Part shown: positions 55,846-64,000 of the stretch, piece after piece
Numbering within the stretch: position 1 is the stretch's first letter
How the letters are laid out: every line of letters begins with the position of its first letter
Assembly: GCA_017163975.1 (NCBI GenBank)
Contig: JAFFSR010000249.1
Location: 5,252,001-5,316,000, forward strand
Reading direction: 5' to 3'
DNA length: 64,000 bases
Origin: Anastatus disparis
Lineage: Eukaryota; Arthropoda; Insecta; Hymenoptera; Eupelmidae
Program-made: the position numbers and the translations under genes
The notes under the pieces: generated by a model
Databases searched by the model: none
Told to the model about the DNA's origin: nothing
Seen by the model: the letters and a program-made list of their open reading frames with translations, nothing else

Positions 55846-56586
55846 GAAGTTTCGAAAAGAAAGTGGTATTTATTTAGCCAACAAAATCTTGAAAACTACC
55901 CGATTGATTGGCTATAAATTTTACATACTATTTATTATTTTTTATAAGTAGCCGGGTAGCTATTGAAAATTGGTTTTCATTGGTTTTTTTAGAACCATTT
56001 TAAGAATTTTCAAAAAATCTCCGATTTTTCATTTTTTACTTTTATTTGCACGTGATGAATTTGCTTTGAAATTTGCATGAGAAGTATTTGTATCTATTAA
56101 AAGAAGTATGACTTTTAAAAATTGATTTTCATAGCATAGTTTTAATTTTAAAAAATTTTAATAAATTTTGAAAAAAAATTTTTTTTTGTATTTTGTATCT
56201 ATTTTACGTAAACAACTCGATACGTTTGCTCTAAAATTTGTATACAAGTTATTTGCTACTGTGTTTATAAAACAAGCTTTGAAAAAATAATTTTCTTTAC
56301 GTAGCTCTTTCATCACTTTTTTTGATTTCTGATTCAATGCTTTCAATAACTCTTTTCTTATGTCCTCACTTCCTCACTGTCTTTCTATCTTTGATTGATC
56401 CTCATTTTTACCCTATTTTTATCCATCCCTGACTTCCTGTTCCTATTTTCTAATCACTCTCTCACACTCACTAATTTTTCTTGAATAGAAATTGTTTTTT
56501 ACATTGAAATCACATTTGAAAAAATTAATTCAAACTACTCTAACTCAATGAGTTCTATGAGAAAGCATTGCGCCAAAGCACTTGGC
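55846..56586 (-). repeat. Family R fragment, 5' part
   Basis: Reverse-oriented family R: it ends at 56586 in the inverse of GCCAAGTGCTTTGGCGCAAT and TGCTTTCTCATAGAACTC, as at 4088-4125. The ORFs across it have no support. Confidence 0.75.
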
Positions 56587-56589
56587 AGC

Positions 56590-57746
56590 ATTCTTAGTAC
56601 TGAAGCGTTGTATCGACATAACTGCCATTATTAGGCAGATCAGAATCCATAATAATTCAGAGCAGATCATCAATAGGTACCTAATTAGACCCTCCTTCTT
56701 TGAAAAAAATGTCAGTCAACACAGCTACTTGGCATGGTTGAGATATCACTCGTCAGAACTTCTTGAAAATGTTAATATTAAAGCAAGACAAAGAATGTGG
56801 TTCCAACAGGATGGTGCGACACCACATTATGCAAGAATTGTTAGGCAATTTTTAAATACCCGTTACCCCGGAAGATGGATAGGTCGAGGTGGCCCAATCA
56901 ATTGGCCTTCTATCTCACCTGACTTTATACCCCCTGATTTTTATTTATGGGGCTACCTGAGAAATGTCATTTATGCACAGAGGCCCACATCTAGAGAAGA
57001 TATGATGGAACGCATTCGTCAGGCTTGCGCTGCCGTCCCCAGGCAAACTTTACCTAACGCTGTAGGCCACTTCCAAAGGCGTTGATGCTTACGCCTACAA
57101 GAAAATGGGCGCACTTTCGAACAATCCATTCGTGGTTGACTGACCCAAGTGGGCGACATAATGAAAGGCAAGGGGACTCACGCTAATCAAGCATCCCAAA
57201 GGAAATAGTCCTTACCACGTTCATGCCGTTGCTTCTGGGTAACGCTAAGAGTAAGGTTTCGGAAAACTCAAACTACAGCAATCAAGACGAGAAATGAACT
57301 TAAGCACGGTGGCCCGGTTGGCTACCGACCTTTGGATTAGTTGCTAGCTTCAGGTCATGTAAGTGGTGACTTAATTGTCCACCTTGGGTTCAAGTAGGCT
57401 AGCCTAAATGTGGTTTCAGTTTACGCAGTCGGAGGATTGACTGACTGATTAGGGTGTTTCTCCTTGTAATTAACATTTAAGGGCAACGAAAAAACATTAT
57501 TCAAATATGATTTCAAACGTAAAATTTTCCGTTCTTTCAGAATCCGGGTTGAAAAATATAGGCTACCATAAGAAAAACGCAATTCGACGTTCAATTAACC
57601 TAGAAAATTTATTTCAAGGTCAAATCTGACTACATCAATCAACGATCCCTATTTTTCTAAACAACCTTTGTCTTGCTCATTTTTTAGTAGCGTAGCGTGT
57701 AAAAAACTGAGATATCTGTCAGGGTAGATTAAAATGGCCCATTGTA
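56590..57746 (+). mobile_element. T3: T1-related transposon, 5'-truncated
   Basis: A transposase remnant (56660-57139), a GGGGACTCACGCTAATCAAG block and GGGTAACGCTAA as in T1, then text matching T2 in reverse, ending GGCCCATTGTA at 57746 beside (TA)n. The left part was lost at the family R junction. It holds the empty site (57475-57482) for the Q MITE of T2. Confidence 0.8.
56660..57139 (+). pseudogene. T3 transposase, C-terminal part
   Basis: In frame with RYLIRPSFFEKNVSQHSYLA, then MWFQQDGATPHYARIVRQFL (second catalytic Asp) and NWPSISPDFIPPDFYLWGYL (third Asp), then RIRQACAAVPRQTL. A TGA at 57083-57085 is followed in the same frame by CLRLQENGRTFEQSIRG to 57139. The first catalytic Asp and the HTH are missing. 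A clear homologue of 21606-22109. Confidence 0.85.
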
Positions 57747-57761
57747 TATATATATATACAC

Positions 57762-59352
57762 ACAGTGGGGTCCAATAAAAAAGAGCCACCCTTGAGAAAA
57801 AAGTACTAATTAAAAAATTTTGTATCTCAACAAATAAGGGTTCAAATGTATTTGTAACGACTTCTTAATGGTGTATTGGCAATTTAATTTTGAGTACTTG
57901 TATGGGAAATATTACGACTCAAAAATAGAAAAAAAAAATTTTATTCGCCTGTGTTCAAATTTGAATCATTTTTCGGAAAATGATGGTAGAAAAATTTTAC
58001 ATGGCTAGTTTCAAAGGTATTTTGCTTAACTTGAAATTTATATTTTAGTTTTTCTTCTAGGTTCAAAATTGATCGAGATTTAGCGATTTTTGTTGAAAAA
58101 AAGGGTCTTTTTTATTTTTTCGATATCTGCTTAATGAGAGAAGATATAAAAAAATGGCAAATAAAAAAAGTGTGTTTTTGTATGTAGAAAAACCTTAAAT
58201 TTTCTCAAAATTTTTTGTGCATTTTAATTTTTTTATATTGGTGCGGTACTCTCATAAGAGTATGGTATACATGTATATATAAAAATGGCAAATAAAAAAA
58301 AATATATTTTTGTATGTAGAAAAACCTTCAATTTCCTCAAAATTTTTTGTGCACTTCAATTGTTTTTGTATTCTTGCAATATTCTTATATACATGTATAC
58401 CATACTCTTATTTGAATCATTTTTCGGAAAATGATGGTAGAAAAATTTTACATGGCTAGTTTCAAAGGTATTTTGCTTAACTTGAAATTTATATTTTAGT
58501 TTTTCTTCTAGGTTCAAAATTGATCGAGATTTAGCGATTTTTGTTGAAAAAAAGGGTCTTTTTTATTTTTTCGATATCTGCTTAATGAGAGAAGATATAA
58601 AAAAATGGCAAATAAAAAAAGTGTGTTTTTGTATGTAGAAAAACCTTAAATTTTCTCAAAATTTTTTGTGCATTTTAATTTTTTTATATTGGTGCGGTAC
58701 TCTCATAAGAGTATGGTATACATGTATATATAAAAATGGCAAATAAAAAAAAATATATTTTTGTATGTAGAAAAACCTTCAATTTCCTCAAAATTTTTTG
58801 TGCACTTCAATTGTTTTTGTATTCTTGCAATATTCTTATATACATGTATACCATACTCTTATGAGAGTACCGCAACAATATAAAAAAATTAAAAATTTTT
58901 CTAAATATAAAAATACACTTTTTTTTATTCGCCATTTTTCTATATCTCCTCTCATTAAGCAGATATCGAAAAAATAAAAAAGACCCTTTTTTCAACAAAA
59001 ATCGCTAAATCTCGGTCAATTTTGAACCTAGAAGAAAAACTAAAATATACATTTTAAGTTAAGCAAAATACCTTTAAAACTAACCGTGTAATATTTTTGT
59101 ACCATCATTTTCCGAAAATTGATTCAAATTTGAACAGAGGCGAATAAAATTTTTTTTTCTATTTTTAAGTCGTAATATTTTCCATACAAGTACTCAAAAT
59201 TAAATTGCCAACACACCATTAAAAAGTTGTTACAAATACGTTTAAAATGAGTGGTCGTAGAGTTATCTACGACCCTTATTTGTTGAGATACAAAAATTTT
59301 TAATTAGTACTTTTTTTCTCAAGGGTGGCTCTTTTTTATTGGATCCCACTGT
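57762..59352. mobile_element. Foldback MITE with mariner-like ends
   Basis: ACAGTGGGGTCCAATAAAAA at the left and the inverse at the right (TTATTGGATCCCACTGT), within (TA)n. The arms pair over several hundred bp. The left half has a perfect internal duplication (57961-58861). No transposase. Confidence 0.9.
57961..58861. repeat. Tandem duplication, 451 bp x 2
   Basis: 57961-58411 and 58412-58861 appear identical by eye, from TTGAATCATTTTTCGG to ACCATACTCTTA. Confidence 0.9.

Positions 59353-59357
<5 letters not shown>

Positions 59358-59410
<53 letters not shown>
59358..59410. repeat. (TA)n microsatellite
   Basis: Pure TA run at the end of the foldback element. Confidence 0.95.
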
Positions 59411-59412
<2 letters not shown>

Positions 59413-60004
59413 TAGGGGTGGTACCCCTCTTCTAGCGCCGCTTGCCAACCTCCCCGAAACATGGTATAAATATAACACAATAATAATTTTCAATTTTTTG
59501 CTTTATAAAAAATATAGATAAGGAATTTTTTAAATTAATATATTTTTATCAATATATATTATAAAAAATTTATAAAAATATGTCTGCTCTTTTCAGCAAT
59601 AATTAATAGAATAATTTTGTTATAAAAGTTAAATGAAAAAACTATCTACTAACAGCGATTAAAAGAATATACTACAAATTAATATAAGCTATAGTGGTTT
59701 TTAGGGCTCCTGGTGAGGGTTTCCATTAACAAAAAAAAACTAATGCGCCATAACGATACCTTTATATTTCACACTTTTTACTTTTTTTCGATTCATTAAG
59801 TACAATTAAAATTTATTAAATTATATAAACCAAGGGGCGACCAGGGGGCGACCAGGAAGCGACCAAGGGGGAGCAAACTCATTTAAAAATAGCTAAATTT
59901 TGAACGAATTACATCGTTATTTAGGGAGGGGCCAGGAGGCGACCGAGGGGGGGGGGGCTAGATCTTAATTTTTCTCACAACTATATAGAGATAGATATCT
60001 ATTT
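59411..60004. other. AT-rich DNA with G-rich patches
   Basis: A GGGGTGGTACCCCTC motif at 59414-59430 and GGGCGACCAGG-type repeats at 59834-59872 and 59929-59960, one ending in an 11-base G run. No gene. Confidence 0.6.
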
Positions 60005-60840
60005 ATATGGTACATTTTACACTAACTGGAAGAGCAAAAAATAAAAATCGTTGAAACTTTGAAAATATATTCTGTTTGTACCCAAAATATGTGAAAAAAT
60101 TTCTAAAGATTTAGATTTCAAGGATCAAGTGTTATAGATCCTTGAAATTTGGAAATTTTTCAAAATTTGTGGAAAAGTCCCAACTTTATCATCTTTTTTC
60201 TGAAATTCCCGATGTTTTAGAGAGAAATTCATGAGAATAGTTCTTGTTGTAAATAAAGAGAGTTAGCATGATTTTTCACAGACCTGAATTTTGAGGTTTT
60301 CTATTGGTTCTTATATGTATTACATAGTAATTAAATTACTCATTGTTCATCACTTCAAAAATTGCCTTTCGCTACTTCAAAAATTGCTTGTCATAACTTC
60401 TTATTGATTGCTCTGACTTACTTGATCAAAAATTTATTTCAAGGTTCATGTAAAATAGAAGAAAATAAGCCCTCGAAAAGCAATTTCTGAAGTGGCGAAC
60501 TATGAGTAATTTTAATTACTATTTAATACATAAAAGAACCAATAGAAAACTTTAAAATTCAGGTCTTTGAAAAATCATGCTAACTCTCTTCTTCATTTAC
60601 AACAAAAAGTATTCTCATAAATTTCTTTCTAAAACATCAGGATTTTCAGAAAAATGATGATAAAGTTAGAGCTAGAATTTTGAAAAATTTCCAAATTTTA
60701 AGGATTTATAGCTCTTGATCCTTGTAATCTAAATCCTTGAAAATTTTTTTACATGTTTTGGGTAACATAAAGAATATATTCTTAAAGTTTCAGCGATTTT
60801 TATTTTTTGCTCTTCCAGTTGATGTAAAATGTCCCATATA
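60005..60840. mobile_element. Foldback MITE, about 836 bp
   Basis: ATATGGTACATTTTACACTA at the left pairs with TTGATGTAAAATGTCCCATAT at the right; arms of about 400 bp. No ORF. Confidence 0.9.
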
Positions 60841-61639
60841 TATATCTATATATATATATATTAATTCAATATATATCAACTCGTGGAATTGAATACTAAT
60901 AAAATTGAGTTTTAACATAAAGCTAATCATTGAAGTTAAAATTGTATTTTATAAAATAATATAACAATTTATAAGTTATTAATTCTAATAATTATGTTAA
61001 CTTTTTATTTATAGTTTAAAATAATATTAAATACGTGAGTATCATTTTAATAGTTTATTCAAAATATTATTTAAATTTTATAAGTATAAATTATTTAGAG
61101 TGAAATATAATGTAACTTCGACAATAAATTCAATCTAATGGGATAATCGTAATTTTTAATAATTATATTTAATAAAAATTTTAGAGTGATATTGAATAAT
61201 ATTATTTATTTTTCGCATTCTGAATAAATGCCTTGCAAATCATTCGTAAATTTTCTTTCAAATGTTTATCTTTCCATGGGAAATTTTTTCTCCATCTAGA
61301 CAAATCATAAATATGAATTGATAATTATGGACATAATCAGGAAAATTTATCCATATTTCATATATTTTCCTATCTTTATAATCGACTATTAAAAAAAATT
61401 TAATATTAAAAAAATAATTTTTAGAGATTGTATTTTATAGAATGTATGTTAAAAAGATACTAAAAAACATATTTTTATATTATGTTGTGATAATTTTTCA
61501 AATGAGGTCATTAGATAAATCCTAAAAATTAATATGTTTCTCTTGATAAAAATATTATTGCTTTAATAAAATTATTATTAATACATTCAATTCTTAACAA
61601 TTTTTACATAAATGACAATTTGTATGATTACGATAAATT
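60841..61639. other. AT-rich DNA, nothing recognised
   Basis: No repeat boundary or gene identified. Confidence 0.5.
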
Positions 61640-61710
61640 TTAAATAATCAAACACAGAGAGAGAAGGCCAAAAAATTAAAACAAAAACAATTTTTTAATT
61701 TAGTTGCAAC

Positions 61711-61743
61711 GTTTCGTCAACATGGTTTCGTTGACCTCTTCAG
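61711..61743 (-). ncRNA. Hammerhead-ribozyme-like motif
   Basis: Minus strand: CTGAAGA, then G, then a perfect 6-bp stem GTCAAC/GTTGAC with an 8-nt loop, then GAAAC. The CUGANGA and GAAA core boxes are in the correct order around stem II. There is one extra G before the stem, and stems I and III are not convincing. Hammerhead motifs are known from Penelope-like elements. Confidence 0.5.
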
Positions 61744-61920
61744 GCTAAAATAGAGAATTTATTTGAATAAATAACAAAATTTTTTATAAATAAATTTTAA
61801 ATACAAAAATAAAACCAATATACAGAGCACGCACCACAAAACAAATCAAAAAATTACAATAAGTGAGAGTATAACTCACATCGTCAAGTGTACACATTAA
61901 AGCAACCGCCTCTATTTATA

Positions 61921-62533
61921 TTACCCACTATGTTTACCTATACATTCAATAATATGACTGTATATACCTGACAAAGCCAACGTATCAGATTTTAAATTGA
62001 TAGAATCTTTATAGCTATTAATGAATATCATTTCTGAAATTCTTCTCTTCATATAATTTGATTCTCGATCAAGAATCTTAACGTTGTCCCAATCAAAAGT
62101 ATGTTCAAAATTTACAATATGCTGAGAAACGACAGTATTTTTATTTTTATAATTAATATGTTCTTTAATGCGAGTCTTTAAACATCTTTTTGACTCACCA
62201 ACGTAGCATGCAGAACATGATTTACAATCGAATTTGTAAACAATTCCAGCAGAATCATATTTTGACATTTTATCTTTGCCAAGCTTTATTATATTGTTTA
62301 ATTTTTTGTTAAGTATAGGTCTTGTAACAATATTAAAATTCCTTAAAGTTTTATTAACTATATTATAAAGACGAGAAACATACGGAATCGACACTGAACA
62401 CAATATACCACTATTTACATTTTTGTTTATATCAGTAACAATATTACCGTTTTTACGAATTCGCTGACTAATACATCGATCAACAAAGTCAGATGGATAA
62501 TTATTAACATGTAGTAAATCCCTAACATAATTT
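61921..62533 (-). CDS. Penelope GIY-YIG endonuclease domain (3' part of the ORF)
   Basis: The frame continues from the RT after a one-base shift in an A run at about 62533. It reads through a linker (DLLHVNNYPSDFVDRCISQR) to the GIY-YIG domain: AGIVYKFDCKSCSACYVGES (GIV-Y and YVG), then LKTRIKEHINYKNKN and SQHIVNFEHTFDW. The C-terminal Glu (SEMIFINSYKDSIN) fits the family. Stop at 61921. This domain nicks the target DNA that primes reverse transcription. No internal stop. Confidence 0.88.
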
Positions 62534-64000
62534 AAGTTTTTGTATGAAAAGATACATCCGCAAGATTAATAGCACGATCAACTAAATTATAAATGATGTT
62601 ACGTTTCAATTGAATCGTGTGAAAAGAATTAAAACTTAGAATTCGGTTAGAATTAGTAGGTTTTTGAAACCAATCAGTGATAATAGAATTGTCATTGTTA
62701 ATCAATGTTATATCCAAAAAATTTAACCTATTATTAGTTTCAATTTCATGTGTAAATTTGAGATTCAAGTTGTAACCATTAAAAACGCTCAAAACAATAT
62801 CAACACAATCCTTATGAATACAAGTGACAGAATCATCGACATATCTGTAATAAAATAATGGGATAACATTATGCGCTTCCTTTAATGTTTTCCAGCATTC
62901 GACCTCCAAATCATTCATGACTAAGTCCGCAAAAAAAGGAGAGATAGGAGAACCCATAGGAGTACCAAAAGTTTGTCTAAAAATTTTATTATCAAATTTA
63001 AAATAGGTATTATCAAATAAAAACTTAGTAATAGTAATAATATCATCAAAGGGAATTTTAGATTTCTCATGTAATGAGACAACACGTCTTTCCAAACTTC
63101 TCAATACAAGATCAAATGGTACATTAGTAAACAAAGAAGTTACGTCCAATGATAAAACAACAAAGTCATTAGGAATAAAAACATTATTAATCTTACTTTT
63201 AAGAGAAAAACTATTATCAATATGTGAAAGAGGTAATTTTATAATATCTTTTAAATTATTATAAAGAACTTTCGCAAGTACATGGATCGGACTATTAACA
63301 GTGGATATAATAGGTCTGAGAGGTATATCAGGCTTATGAATTTTTGGAAGGCCATATGCTCTTGGCAAGACGGTATCAGTTTGCGTCAATTCAAAATCTT
63401 TATATTTTTTATCCAACAAGTTATTATTATTAAGCTCTTTTAAGAACTTATATACATTATTCTGAAGACGCGTGAGAGGATTTTTATTGACTAATTCATA
63501 CGTTTTATTATCCAACAATAAACTAAGCATCTTATCTCTATAATCAGAAACATTCATGCAAACCGTAAGGTTCCCCTTATCGGCTCTAGTGAAAAGGAGG
63601 TTGTCAACATTGTCTCTAACAAATTTATTCGTAATTGAAAGCTTATGATTAAATATTTTTTCTTTATAAGAAATAGGCTGTTTATTTTTAAGATTATATT
63701 TAATATTATTAGTAACAGCATGTCTAATATTATTCTTAACAGACATATCTAAATCTTTAATGCTATTCAAGCTAGTTTCTAAATTTTTTATAATCTCAAT
63801 AACATCATGTTTATCCGCATTAGATTTGACATTAAAATTGTGACCCAATGAAACGATATCAACAACCTCAGGAGGTAAAGAAACATTGGAAAGATTCTTT
63901 ATCCAATCCTCTCTCACGTCACCAGCAATAAACGAATTTTGATTAATATTTAGCTTTGTAAACTTTTCGATGAGATGAGAATTTCTAGCATTAAAAATGT
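62532..64000 (-). CDS. Penelope reverse transcriptase (5' part beyond the window)
   Basis: The frame is open from the window edge; the apparent first codon at 63917 is GTG and in-frame residues precede it (NINQNSFIAGDVRED). RT blocks: LLFTRADKGNLTVCMN, PRAYGLPKIHKPDIPLRPI, VLSLDVTSLFTNVPFDL (first Asp), FGTPMGSPISPFFADLVM, PLFYYRYVDDSV (catalytic YVDD) and NRLNFLDITL. The frame ends at 62532 only because of a one-base frameshift, after which the sense continues into the GIY-YIG domain. Apart from this the protein looks intact. Confidence 0.93.
   Translation of the reverse strand, partial: IFNARNSHLIEKFTKLNINQNSFIAGDVREDWIKNLSNVSLPPEVVDIVSLGHNFNVKSNADKHDVIEIIKNLETSLNSIKDLDMSVKNNIRHAVTNNIKYNLKNKQPISYKEKIFNHKLSITNKFVRDNVDNLLFTRADKGNLTVCMNVSDYRDKMLSLLLDNKTYELVNKNPLTRLQNNVYKFLKELNNNNLLDKKYKDFELTQTDTVLPRAYGLPKIHKPDIPLRPIISTVNSPIHVLAKVLYNNLKDIIKLPLSHIDNSFSLKSKINNVFIPNDFVVLSLDVTSLFTNVPFDLVLRSLERRVVSLHEKSKIPFDDIITITKFLFDNTYFKFDNKIFRQTFGTPMGSPISPFFADLVMNDLEVECWKTLKEAHNVIPLFYYRYVDDSVTCIHKDCVDIVLSVFNGYNLNLKFTHEIETNNRLNFLDITLINNDNSIITDWFQKPTNSNRILSFNSFHTIQLKRNIIYNLVDRAINLADVSFHTKT

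Larger units (their letters stand above)
61640..64000 (-). mobile_element. Penelope-like element, runs off the right edge
   Basis: RT followed by a GIY-YIG endonuclease on the minus strand, the defining architecture of Penelope-like elements, with a hammerhead-like motif downstream. The 3' boundary near 61640-61690 is approximate. The 5' part lies beyond the window. Confidence 0.92.

Overview
This is a eukaryotic, very AT-rich, transposon-dominated window. The mix of element types (Ty3/gypsy-like LTR elements, non-LTR elements with microsatellite flanks, a Penelope-like element, Tc1/mariner-type transposons with DUF4817-like transposases, many foldback MITEs) fits an arthropod, most likely an insect. 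A hymenopteran is my guess, not a demonstration. No prokaryotic gene structure, rRNA or tRNA gene was recognised. Most of what can be read is mobile DNA in nested layers.

Layout. 1-1322: end of an interspersed repeat (family R) carrying an 826-bp pure (CA)n tract. 1466-1857: a TTAA-flanked MITE. 2254-19069: a gypsy-like LTR element (LR1) with both LTRs, PBS, PPT, decayed gag, protease, RT-RNase H, integrase and an unknown 3' ORF. It sits in the (TA)n centre of a foldback element and was itself invaded by family R, which contains a non-LTR element (LINE1) beside a (GA)n tract. 19526-23262: a transposon (T1) with very long terminal inverted repeats and a transposase with two in-frame stops. 23302-27800: a relative (T2) holding a TTAA MITE and an internally deleted LINE (LINE3) with a 14-bp target duplication. 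28830-35352: a second, gutted relative of LR1 (LR2) with a foldback that itself carries another foldback. 36810-38150: a foldback. 38374-41321: the only non-transposon-like coding DNA I see, a three-exon open JmjC-like gene followed by a broken SIAH-like RING gene. 42209-43116: a decayed gypsy integrase. 44645-46643: a 5'-truncated LINE (LINE2) in a (TC)n tract. 48838-60840: foldbacks, gag-like fragments, a solo-LTR-like promoter with heat-shock elements, a transposase fragment and a perfect 451-bp duplication. 61640 to the right edge: a Penelope-like element with RT, GIY-YIG domain and a hammerhead-like motif.

How the parts relate. LR1 and LR2 share a leader, a small ORF upstream of gag and a coiled-coil gag. 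T1, T2 and T3 share terminal and subterminal sequence, so T3 supplies an empty site for the MITE in T2. LINE1 and LINE2 are related and both lie against TC/GA repeats in the same host repeat. Repeated families inside one window let several insertion boundaries be proved from the sequence alone.

The most unusual points are: (1) the JmjC-like gene with open, correctly phased exons but a lysine where an iron ligand is expected; (2) a minus-strand TATA box with perfect heat-shock elements in an LTR-like segment; (3) a TTAA MITE whose subterminal hairpin differs in sequence but keeps its pairing between copies; (4) the exceptional density of near-perfect foldbacks, one pair of which shows 3-bp TNA duplications.
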